The notes under the pieces are model-generated. The model was given only the letters and a program-made list of their open reading frames with translations. It ran no database searches and was not told the DNA's origin. Shown here piece after piece: positions 57,085-64,000 of a DNA stretch of 64,000 nucleotides. The DNA comes from Agrobacterium tumefaciens (lineage in GTDB: Bacteria; Pseudomonadota; Alphaproteobacteria; Rhizobiales; Rhizobiaceae): the NCBI RefSeq assembly GCF_013318015.2, contig NZ_CP115842.1:744001-808000 (forward strand). Reading direction: 5' to 3'. Each line of letters starts with the position of its first letter. The stretch's first letter is position 1. The position numbers and the translations under genes were made by a program.

Positions 57085-57387
57085 ATGATCTTGCGCAGGC
57101 ACCAAACGGCAGCGTTATGGAAGGGCCTGGCGGCTGGCGCCTTTGGCGTGCTTATGGTCCTGCCCGCTTCCGCTTCTGCCCAGCAATATCAGAATTTCGA
57201 AGTCACGCCGGATGGCCGTGGCGGTGCGCAGGGAACGATCGGCGGGCGCAATTTCGAGGTCTACCGCAATTACGACCGGCCGCCGGCAAGTCGGAGCAAC
57301 TCAACCGATACGCGGCGTGAGTACCGAAACGCTGTGCCACAGCAGACATGTATCATAGATGCCGAGGGCCGCACCCGCTGCAAGTAA
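57085..57387 (+). CDS. small secreted protein, unknown function
   Basis: A 100-residue protein that I do not recognise. Residues 1-32 are a Sec signal peptide (LWKGLAAGAFGVLMVLPASA core, ASA cleavage before QQYQNF). The mature part is polar: NFEVTPDGRGGAQGTIGGRN, FEVYRNYDRPPASRSNSTD, and a C-terminal pair of Cys in QQTCIIDAEGRTRCK that could form a disulfide. GGGAAGG lies 8-14 bases before ATG 57085. It precedes the LapG-like peptidase gene by 146 bp on the same strand; a link is possible but not shown. Confidence 0.7.
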   Translation: MILRRHQTAALWKGLAAGAFGVLMVLPASASAQQYQNFEVTPDGRGGAQGTIGGRNFEVYRNYDRPPASRSNSTDTRREYRNAVPQQTCIIDAEGRTRCK

Positions 57388-57533
57388 GCGCCATCGCACC
57401 GGTTTCCCGCTACTCTATCTCGCTTTAATAAAATTGGATTTCGCTAAAAAGCAATCTATCGACTTAAACGGCCCGCAACGAAGGGTCGCTATGTTGCCAT
57501 GCACAAGAGACAACAACCGGGCAGAGCAGAGAC

Positions 57534-58139
57534 ATGGCGAAGAGACAAATCCGTCTGGCAAAGACTTTGGCAGTTGCCGTCAGCGTGGCGGCAAGCATCG
57601 CGACAATGGCATCGGCCGCCCCGCTTGCGGGCCTGGCGCAGAACCCGACCGCATCGCGCCCCGGCCTGTTCATGACGACAAGCCGCCCGACAATTGCCCC
57701 AATCGCCTTCGCAAAATTTTGCGACGACGCCGCCGACCAATGTGTCCGGATTGGTGATCGCGACACGGTCGAACTGACCAAGCAGAAGCGCACGGAACTC
57801 CAGCGCATCAACGCCGAGATCAACACATCGATAGTCTATACAAGCGAAGCGGACGGACAGGACGAATGGAATCTGAACCCCGCAAGCGGTGACTGTGACG
57901 ACTACGCGGTGACCAAGCGGCAACGCCTTCTGCGCGCCGGCTGGCCCTCGGGCGCCCTGCGCATTGCCACCGCCCGCACCCCCACCGGCATAGGCCACGC
58001 CGTTCTGGTCGTCAGCACCAGCCAGGGCGATCTGGTGCTGGACAACCGCACCAACGTCGTCAAACCTTGGAAAGCGGTTGACCTGAAATGGATCAAGATC
58101 CAGTCACACGAAAACCCGCGTGTCTGGCTGAAACTCTAG
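57534..58139 (+). CDS. LapG-like transglutaminase-fold cysteine peptidase (BTLCP family)
   Basis: A 201-residue exported protein. Residues 1-28 are a signal peptide. The papain-like transglutaminase core carries Cys121 in NPASGDCDDYAVTKRQRLL, His155 in TGIGHAVLVVST and Asp170 in LVLDNRTN, the Cys-His-Asp triad of the BTLCP (Peptidase C93) family. In Pseudomonas the family member LapG cuts the adhesin LapA unless LapD, holding c-di-GMP, sequesters it. No LapD or LapA is in the window, so this could be a stand-alone periplasmic peptidase. Its start has an AGAGCAGAG-type site upstream. Confidence 0.84.
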   Translation: MAKRQIRLAKTLAVAVSVAASIATMASAAPLAGLAQNPTASRPGLFMTTSRPTIAPIAFAKFCDDAADQCVRIGDRDTVELTKQKRTELQRINAEINTSIVYTSEADGQDEWNLNPASGDCDDYAVTKRQRLLRAGWPSGALRIATARTPTGIGHAVLVVSTSQGDLVLDNRTNVVKPWKAVDLKWIKIQSHENPRVWLKL

Positions 58140-58379
58140 GTCTATCGCGCACAGGATAGTCATCTTCGAACAGGAAGGGGGCGCTCCGTTCCTCTTCAAT
58201 TGCCGCGGCGCGCCTTGCGAAAATCGACACCGGCTTTCGCAATTCCCTGCCCCGGATAGCTTTGTCCGACAGGGCTTTGGCGGATGCCGCAGCCGTTGCA
58301 TGGACCCGGGTTTTACGGGCTCTGTGGCATTGGCTTTCAACACTCTTGACCTCGTGCAAGAGAGACAGTATCGGCATCT

Positions 58380-59171
58380 ATGCCTAAAGTGCTAAACTGG
58401 ATTCGCGGTCGTAAACAGCCAGCCCCCCGCGACGACCGGAGGCGGCGCAGAATAGACCTCGGCGACAAATCTCCGTCTTTTCCGATCTATGCCATTGGCG
58501 ACGTCCATGGCAGCCTCGATCTGCTTTTGCAGGCGGAACAGAAAATCCTTGCCGATCTCGCAAGCAATCCATCCCCCGCTCTGGTTATTCTTCTGGGCGA
58601 CTATGTCGATCGTGGCCGGGATTCGTGCGGTGTTCTCCAGCATCTGCTGCAACCACCGCCGGCGCCCCTGCGCCGCATCTCGCTTTGCGGCAATCACGAA
58701 CAGCTCTTCAGCGATTTCCTCGAAAATCCGCAAGACAACATGCACTGGCTGGATTTCGGCGGCCGCCAGACGCTTTTGTCCTACGGGGTCGATATCAGCT
58801 ACTTCATGAACAACGGCCGTCTGCGGCTCCAGCCGTTCAGGGATGCGCTGATTGGCGCGATCCCGCAGGCCCATCGGCAACTTCTAGTCAGCCTGCCTAT
58901 CTGCGTCCGCATGGGACCCTATTTTTTCGTTCATGCCGGCCTTAAACCCGGGGTGCCGCTTGAGGCGCAGACCGATGAGGACATGTTGTGGATCAGGGAA
59001 CCCTTCCTGTCGGAAGGGGCGGGACTGGACCTTCTCATCATCCACGGCCATACGCCGGCGCCGGAACCACAGACAGGTCCGCAACGGATCGGCATCGACA
59101 CCGGAGCGTTTACGACGGGCAGGCTTACCATTCTAAAGCTGACGGATGCGGGGCCACGACTTATTGCCTGA
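58380..59171 (+). CDS. serine/threonine protein phosphatase, PPP type
   Basis: A 263-residue metallophosphatase. The three PPP signatures are seen in order: GDVHG in FPIYAIGDVHGSLDLLLQAE near 42, GDYVDRG in LVILLGDYVDRGRDS near 75, and GNHE in RISLCGNHEQLF near 108; further metal-binding His residues lie in YFFVHAGLKPG and IIHGHTPAPEPQ. No signal peptide, so cytoplasmic. The target phosphoprotein is unknown. Its 240-bp upstream gap (58140-58379) shows no gene. It converges with the polysaccharide cluster. Confidence 0.9.
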   Translation: MPKVLNWIRGRKQPAPRDDRRRRRIDLGDKSPSFPIYAIGDVHGSLDLLLQAEQKILADLASNPSPALVILLGDYVDRGRDSCGVLQHLLQPPPAPLRRISLCGNHEQLFSDFLENPQDNMHWLDFGGRQTLLSYGVDISYFMNNGRLRLQPFRDALIGAIPQAHRQLLVSLPICVRMGPYFFVHAGLKPGVPLEAQTDEDMLWIREPFLSEGAGLDLLIIHGHTPAPEPQTGPQRIGIDTGAFTTGRLTILKLTDAGPRLIA

Positions 59172-59225
59172 TGGCTTGCCATCGTTGGATCAGGTTGCAC
59201 CAGCCAGACGCATCACAATCGCGAT

Positions 59226-60443
59226 TTATTTGCCCTTCAGAATATTGCCGAGCACCGTCATTTGCCGGCGGTTCCATTCGACAGCGTCAAGGAACGCATT
59301 GTTTCCCAATTCCTGCCGCTGCTCCCGACTGGAAGAGAGCCGCACAATGGCATTGGCAAAGGCCTGATGATCTCCGTCTTCAACGACAATCACGCCACCA
59401 CGATATCCTTCTGAAAGCCCCCTCACACCCGTCTGGGTGCTGATCGTTGGGACACCCGCAGCCAGAGCATCAAGCAGTTTTATATTGATGCCCGTGCCAA
59501 GCGTGATTGGATTGATGGAAAGTGGCGCGCGTGTGAACGCATCCTTCAAGTTCTCCACCCGGCCAAGCTTGAGAACCCCCTCCATGTCCTCGACCTTGCC
59601 ACATATGCTACCTGCCAGCACCAGGCGAATGTCCGGACGGGCCGCCCTCACCAAAGGCAGGACATTGTGAAGGAAACTATTGAGAGAAATGACGTTCGCG
59701 TCGTTGCCTGAACCGAGAAACAGAAAATCAGCGGAAGTGAAGTCTTCCACTCTCTGGCCGAGATCCAGAATATGGCTCACCGTTTCAACCGCCGGCGGCT
59801 CTCCTGCCAGCCGCTGCTTGAACGAACGTTCCTCTTCTTCCTGTATGGCGACAACGACATCGGCGCGGCGGAATGCCTTGCATTCCACGTCCGGCGGAAC
59901 CGAGAACCAGTACCCAAATCTGTTGGCCGTGTTCACGAACGCCTTGTGACGATCGGCGAAGGAATCGTGCGTGTCGAGAATGCGAAGCACATCATCCGGC
60001 AGCCCAAGAAAAGCTCTCGAATGAAAGGCATATTCGACGATAACGGCGTTGATCCCGAGTCGACGCTGAAGATCCAGGACCTGCCTGCCTATTTCCGGAT
60101 AATAGAACTCGTCGAGGTAATTGTAGAAACCGCTGTCGCGGCCAAGGAGCCGTTGAATTTTTCGACGGGTTCGAAATGCGGTCAACCCAATCTCGAACCT
60201 GAAGTCGTCGATGAGCCGTGCTGCAAACCCGCATGTTTCCCTGGACACGACGTGCATATGCCCGGCCCCAAACTCGACCTCATGGGCCGCGGGATCGAAA
60301 TCAGCTATCATCGGAGTATCGACATAGACGAAATGCACTTCATGTCCGAGGCTACGCACGGCGCGTGTCAGCTGGAGAATCCTGTTCCGCGCACCCTCGT
60401 TTGCGGGAACGGCAGGGAATACGGAAACAAAAGCGACTTTCAT
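59226..60443 (-). CDS. glycosyltransferase family 4-like
   Basis: A 405-residue cytoplasmic glycosyltransferase with GT-B layout. N-terminal MKVAFVSVFPAVPANEGARN is the acceptor-side strand; the C-terminal half has FLFLGSGNDANVISLNSFLH, RLVLAGSICGKV, and GTGINIKLLDALAAGVPTIS, matching the GT4 donor-binding segment (E/G-x-LLDALAAG). Donor and acceptor unknown. It ends a co-oriented run with a pyruvyltransferase-like gene 9 bp upstream, a Wzx flippase and another glycosyltransferase, so it belongs to a surface-glycan pathway. Confidence 0.85.
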   Translation of the reverse strand: MKVAFVSVFPAVPANEGARNRILQLTRAVRSLGHEVHFVYVDTPMIADFDPAAHEVEFGAGHMHVVSRETCGFAARLIDDFRFEIGLTAFRTRRKIQRLLGRDSGFYNYLDEFYYPEIGRQVLDLQRRLGINAVIVEYAFHSRAFLGLPDDVLRILDTHDSFADRHKAFVNTANRFGYWFSVPPDVECKAFRRADVVVAIQEEEERSFKQRLAGEPPAVETVSHILDLGQRVEDFTSADFLFLGSGNDANVISLNSFLHNVLPLVRAARPDIRLVLAGSICGKVEDMEGVLKLGRVENLKDAFTRAPLSINPITLGTGINIKLLDALAAGVPTISTQTGVRGLSEGYRGGVIVVEDGDHQAFANAIVRLSSSREQRQELGNNAFLDAVEWNRRQMTVLGNILKGK

Positions 60444-60452
60444 GAAAATGAC

Positions 60453-61778
60453 TCAAGGCTGCTTGGCGAAGGTCTCGAACACCTGAAAATTCCTTTTGGA
60501 AAGGTCCAGAATTTCAGGCAGTTTCTTCCCGACTTTTTCGCGAATCTCATCGGCCTGATCCACAAAATTGATCAAGGCATTCTTGATGCCATCATCCGTA
60601 TGGAACTTGGCGGGCGAAAGCAGCTCAGCCGCGGAGAGACCGAAATGCTGGTACAGCCCTTCGAACTTGCCTTGATACGCAATGCATATCACAGGAACGC
60701 CCTTGCCCAGCGCAGCGATCGCAAGATGCATGCGTCCGCTGACGAGGCCATCAAGTTTACCGGCAACGCCTTTTAAAACCGGGGCTGGCCATCTGCCATC
60801 CAGATATCGAACCCTATCCGTCTGTGAAGATGGAGCAAGCTCGGTAATGGCCTTGAGGCAGGCCTGATCGCCCACGTCTTTCCGGTAGTCATGCGGAATG
60901 ACCAGCCAGCAGACCGGTCTTGCATCGGCAACGAACTCCAGTGCTTCGGCCCCGCGCCTGATGATCGCCGCGATCTGCGCGTTATCCGCATTCTTGAACA
61001 GCATGGGATGCAGGTTGAAGCCCATGACCCTGTATCCCTCGGCGCGCTTTCGCGCGATCCACGAGATCGTATCTTCATCGGGTTCCGATGGGACAAGGCT
61101 AAATGCAGAATCGGAAACCAGTGCCGCCTTGGCCGTGGCAAAGGCGTTCAGACGCTCGAGGGAAACAACGTCACGCACATTGAGCGACACCCCCGGATGA
61201 AGGGAGCTGTAGAACTTCGCCAAAGCGGGGTGCGGCGTTTCATTAAAACTGAAACCGAGGATAACGTTTTTGATCCCGGCAGCGGCAGCCAGATCAGCGC
61301 TTGCCAGAAGTTTTGCGCTGACCAGCGGATGATAATAGCCATCCATCACGTCGGCACCCACAACGACGATGCAATCGTACTTCCGCACCGAAAATTGCTG
61401 GGCAAGGGCCTGGATGAAGTCAGGCTTTCCAAAGATATCGACGGTAACAAAGCCTCTCTGCAAAGCAGAGTCGCCAAAATTCGTTCCGTCGACGAGGATG
61501 TCTATCTCGACATCGGGATTGCTCGCACGCGCATTCTGCACGGTCGCCGTGATCATCGCGTCATCGCCGGCGGAACCGAACAGGGTGATGGGATCACCAG
61601 CCACGATCAAAAGCCGGTTCAGCCGATCTCCGACATTGATAGGCTTGATACTGTGCTTCAGCTCTTGCAGATCATTGAAGAGTTGCTGGACCGCATTATC
61701 CAGATTGCGCCGCTCGTTATATTGCACCAGCTTCCGACGCAGTGGTGCAGGGAGTATTTTTTTCACGAGCTTGCGCAT
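60453..61778 (-). CDS. polysaccharide pyruvyl transferase family protein
   Basis: A 441-residue protein of the polysaccharide pyruvyltransferase (WcaK/CsaB-like) family. FGSAGDDAMITATVQNARAS with GDDAM is the family N-terminal loop; YDCIVVVGADVMDGYYHP and NVRDVVSLERL follow; the C-terminal GLVSGRMHLAIAALGKGVPV then ICIAYQGKFEGL is the most diagnostic segment (SGRMHxAIxA). Such enzymes add ketal pyruvate to exopolysaccharide sugars, giving negative charge, though some members have other roles. Start ATG 61778 overlaps the flippase stop by 16 bases; GGAAAG lies upstream. Confidence 0.87.
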   Translation of the reverse strand: MRKLVKKILPAPLRRKLVQYNERRNLDNAVQQLFNDLQELKHSIKPINVGDRLNRLLIVAGDPITLFGSAGDDAMITATVQNARASNPDVEIDILVDGTNFGDSALQRGFVTVDIFGKPDFIQALAQQFSVRKYDCIVVVGADVMDGYYHPLVSAKLLASADLAAAAGIKNVILGFSFNETPHPALAKFYSSLHPGVSLNVRDVVSLERLNAFATAKAALVSDSAFSLVPSEPDEDTISWIARKRAEGYRVMGFNLHPMLFKNADNAQIAAIIRRGAEALEFVADARPVCWLVIPHDYRKDVGDQACLKAITELAPSSQTDRVRYLDGRWPAPVLKGVAGKLDGLVSGRMHLAIAALGKGVPVICIAYQGKFEGLYQHFGLSAAELLSPAKFHTDDGIKNALINFVDQADEIREKVGKKLPEILDLSKRNFQVFETFAKQP

Positions 61779-63250
61779 TTTCTTTCCTTTCGAGAACCGA
61801 TTTTGCTCATGATGAGGGCGATGGCGGACCGGGCCTCGCTTCTCGCGGTCAGAGCCAAAAGCAACAGATATGCGACGCCAAACATACCACCGAGCAGGAT
61901 GCCGGATACGAGGTCGCCCGCACCCAGCATTTTAACTTCAGGTCGCATCCACTGAACGAGCAGGAAGCAGAGACCGCTGGAACCGAAGCTTGGCAAAAGC
62001 AGGAGGAGAATTCTCCACAGCTTGATGCCGAGTTCCCGGGCGACAAAATAAAATGTGAAAGGCGTCGAAGTGAGCTGCCCGAAGACAAACACGATGACGA
62101 TTTCCCGGATGTTTTCCGTCGGGACAAGCAATATCAACAGGATGGTAGAGATTGCCTTGACCGTCCCGGCAATCAGCACCTTGTCCGGCCTGCCGCGTGC
62201 GGACAGAAACGGGCCGTTTTGAAACTGGACGCATTGCAATGCACCCAGCAGCAGCAGCGGCCGCGCAACCGCGTCGGCACCCTGCCATTGCGCGCCGAAC
62301 AGGACGTTGCAGATCTCTGGCGCCAACGCAGCCGAGAGCACGAAGATCGGTGTCGAAAAGATCGAAGATATGGTGATGGATTGCTTGTACAGTTCCGCCA
62401 TACGCTCCCGCTCGTGCGATATGCGGGACAGCACCGTCAACGAAACATCATATAGCGCCGCCTGAAGCAGCTGCATGAGAAGCTGATAGAGCCTGCTGCC
62501 GACGGTGTAGAGCCCAAAGAGAGCAACCCCGTAACGCCCCAGGATCATGACGTCGATCAGCCGCGTGGCTCCGAAATCCACGATGCGCAGACCGAGAGCC
62601 GACGAGCCGAAGCGAAGCAATTCGAAAAAAGTGTCGGGCTTGAGCGTGGTGCCCGGAAGCCAGTGCGGTTTGCGCCAGAGCCAGATCAGCGTAACAATGG
62701 TTGCAACATAAGTCTGAACGACGAGGCTCCAGACGCCCAGGCCCATAATGGCGAAAGCAATCGCAACGCCACCGCCGATAATATTCGAAATGAAGGTTCT
62801 TATTGCCAGCGGCCTGAACGCGAGCGCACGCCGATAATTGACTTCCTGAAAAAGCGAGGCGGTATTCAGCGGCAGCAATATACAGATTGCCACGATGATC
62901 GGTGCCAGCCCTTCCACCTCGAACCAGCTTTCCAGTCTGGGCGACAGCAGACAAACAACGATGACAAACACCGTTGCCAGCGCAACGGACACATAAAATG
63001 GCAGATTGACGTCGCTTGGCTCCAGATTTCGTTTCTGCACGATCGCATCTGCGAAACCGAACTCCGACAGCATCTGGATGAGCATCAGAACCAGGCCCGC
63101 CGTGGCGACCATGCCGTAGTCGGTGGGGCTGAGGAACCGGGCAAGAACGATGAAAAGAATGGAGGTAAAAAGCTTTCCACCCCAGTTCTGGACGATGGAC
63201 CAGAAAACGCCTGTTATCGCGGCGCTGCCTATCGAACTTTGCTCCGCCAT
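61763..63250 (-). CDS. oligosaccharide flippase, Wzx/RfbX-like
   Basis: A 495-residue inner-membrane protein with about 14 spans, of the polysaccharide-synthesis (Wzx/WzxE/LPS flippase) group. ITGVFWSIVQNWGGKLFTSI then FIVLARFLSPTDYGMVATAG near the N-terminus, FGFADAIVQKRNLEPSDVNL and LNTASLFQEVNYRRALAFRP are characteristic of the MOP lineage that includes ExoT/WcaJ-linked flippases. ATG 63250 is used; a TTG just before it gives one extra Met. The start overlaps the stop of a 36-codon upstream ORF (TGATG). Likely flips the undecaprenyl-linked repeat of this cluster. Confidence 0.88.
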   Translation of the reverse strand: MAEQSSIGSAAITGVFWSIVQNWGGKLFTSILFIVLARFLSPTDYGMVATAGLVLMLIQMLSEFGFADAIVQKRNLEPSDVNLPFYVSVALATVFVIVVCLLSPRLESWFEVEGLAPIIVAICILLPLNTASLFQEVNYRRALAFRPLAIRTFISNIIGGGVAIAFAIMGLGVWSLVVQTYVATIVTLIWLWRKPHWLPGTTLKPDTFFELLRFGSSALGLRIVDFGATRLIDVMILGRYGVALFGLYTVGSRLYQLLMQLLQAALYDVSLTVLSRISHERERMAELYKQSITISSIFSTPIFVLSAALAPEICNVLFGAQWQGADAVARPLLLLGALQCVQFQNGPFLSARGRPDKVLIAGTVKAISTILLILLVPTENIREIVIVFVFGQLTSTPFTFYFVARELGIKLWRILLLLLPSFGSSGLCFLLVQWMRPEVKMLGAGDLVSGILLGGMFGVAYLLLLALTARSEARSAIALIMSKIGSRKERKCASS

Positions 63251-63360
63251 CAACCTGCCGCCTGCAAAGCCGGTCGTGACAGCCCGACCACCGCAGCGGC
63301 CAGAAAACGATCGAAGTCCAGCTTAGGGAAACGGACTTTGCCGATATTGCTTTCTACCAT
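63250..63360 (-). CDS. possible 36-residue leader ORF upstream of the flippase
   Basis: An ATG at 63360 with AAGGAA 8 bases upstream opens a frame of 36 codons (MVESNIGKVRFPKLDFDRF, then LAAAVVGLSRPALQAAG) that ends in TGATG, sharing the A with the flippase start. No similarity recognised. It could be a translationally coupled leader, a real small protein, or the remnant of a longer gene. The frame, ribosome site and overlap are seen; translation is inference. Confidence 0.45.
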   Translation of the reverse strand: MVESNIGKVRFPKLDFDRFLAAAVVGLSRPALQAAG

Positions 63361-63411
63361 GTGCTCTTTCCTTGGAAGAAACGCTTGCAACGGACCCGGT
63401 CCGTTGCCGGT

Positions 63412-64000
63412 CTAAGATGCGCGTAAGGTTCGGCTTTCCCTGCTTTTCGCCAGTACGTCCTCGTAGAGCTTCACATAGTTCTCACCCACCCGGCGCGAGG
63501 TGGATTCCTCGACGATATTTCCGAAATCGGCCTCTGTCGGCAATTGCGAGCGCGAAAGCGTCAACACCCGGCGAATGCGTGCGGCAAGGTCCGTGGCGTT
63601 GCCCGGTTCGAACAGCCAGTCGTGGTTGGTCTCGCCGATCAGTTCTGGAATGCCGCCCGAGGCCGCGCCGATGACCGGCACCCCCATCGCGTAAGCCTCG
63701 TAGATGGTGCGCGGCGAAGGTTCAGCCCAGAAGGAGGGAACGATGAGCACATCGATCTCTTCGAAGAATTCCTTCGGCTTTGCCCAGCCGACGAACTCGA
63801 TCGGCAGGTCGCCGGCCTGGGCCTTGAAGCGTTCGATGGAATCGTCCATCGCGTGGCCGGCAACAAGACAGCGCCAGTTACCGTGGCCGATTTCCCTGAA
63901 GGCGTCGACCATGTTGCCGACACCCTTTTCCGTGTTGATGCGGCCGATATATCCGAAGGTCATCGGCTTGCCGGTTCGGTCGATCTGCCTGCGTGCGACC
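63412..64000 (-). CDS. glycosyltransferase family 4, C-terminal part (runs off the right edge)
   Basis: The last 195 codons of a GT4 glycosyltransferase; the frame is open to the window end, so the true start lies outside. The donor-binding domain is visible: TFGYIGRINTEKGVGNMVDA, WRCLVAGHAMDDSIERFKAQ, IEFVGWAKPKEFFEEIDVLI, and PSFWAEPSPRTIYEAYAMGV then PVIGAASGGIPELIG, the GT4 EX7E motif region (E in AEPSPRTIYE). It is the most upstream gene of the polysaccharide run visible here; 51 bp of non-coding DNA plus the leader ORF separate it from the flippase. Confidence 0.88.
   Translation of the reverse strand, partial: VARRQIDRTGKPMTFGYIGRINTEKGVGNMVDAFREIGHGNWRCLVAGHAMDDSIERFKAQAGDLPIEFVGWAKPKEFFEEIDVLIVPSFWAEPSPRTIYEAYAMGVPVIGAASGGIPELIGETNHDWLFEPGNATDLAARIRRVLTLSRSQLPTEADFGNIVEESTSRRVGENYVKLYEDVLAKSRESRTLRAS

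Overview
The window reads as chromosomal DNA of a Rhizobiaceae alphaproteobacterium, most likely Agrobacterium. Three things point there. The L-rhamnose locus has exactly the rhizobial layout (rhaDI divergent from rhaRSTPQUK). A pterin-binding protein and GGDEF-EAL gene pair matches the PruR-DcpA pair described in A. tumefaciens. Rhizobial palindromic elements of RIME type lie in several gaps. Coding density is high, the DNA is GC-rich, and I see no transposase, integrase, phage gene, CRISPR array or replication origin. These calls come from reading the sequence and translations; no database search was run.

1-11.8 kb: branched-chain amino acid catabolism. On the minus strand lie the first 145 codons of branched-chain 2-oxoacid dehydrogenase E1 alpha, an acyl-CoA dehydrogenase and a thiolase. 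Divergent from them is an Lrp-type regulator, followed by the leucine pathway (isovaleryl-CoA dehydrogenase, methylcrotonyl-CoA carboxylase beta and alpha, HMG-CoA lyase, a methylglutaconyl-CoA hydratase-like protein) and then panC-panB. PanB uses 2-oxoisovalerate, the same compound the E1 complex consumes.

12-23 kb: complete L-rhamnose use: isomerase RhaI, aldolase-dehydrogenase fusion RhaD, DeoR-type repressor RhaR, ABC importer RhaS/T/P/Q, mutarotase RhaU and kinase RhaK. A near-perfect pair of inverted 19-bp sites in the rhaD-rhaR gap, each containing a TTGACA, is a strong operator candidate.

23-36 kb: an alpha/beta hydrolase, an FkbM methyltransferase, the c-di-GMP pair dcpA-pruR, a succinate-semialdehyde-type dehydrogenase, an AlkC-like DNA repair protein, the sulfate importer (sbp-cysTWA) and 3-hydroxyisobutyryl-CoA hydrolase (valine pathway).

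36-49 kb: mostly core genes: ubiG, a comF-grxC-nitrilase-DUF1178 run, a BioC/NDUFAF5-like methyltransferase, a lone Flp pilin, and the ppiC-type isomerase-argJ-GNAT-mutT run divergent from secA.

49-64 kb: envelope-related genes: a DMT exporter, an acyltransferase-3/flippase/CelD-like set, a secreted Gly/Ser/Asn repeat protein, tRNA-Leu(CAA), dsbB, an HNH nuclease, a LapG-like cysteine peptidase, a PPP phosphatase and, at the right edge, a surface-polysaccharide cluster (two glycosyltransferases, a pyruvyltransferase-family protein, a Wzx flippase) that runs out of the window. The least explained parts are the repeat protein, the LapG-like peptidase without visible partners, and the right-edge polysaccharide cluster with its 36-codon leader ORF.
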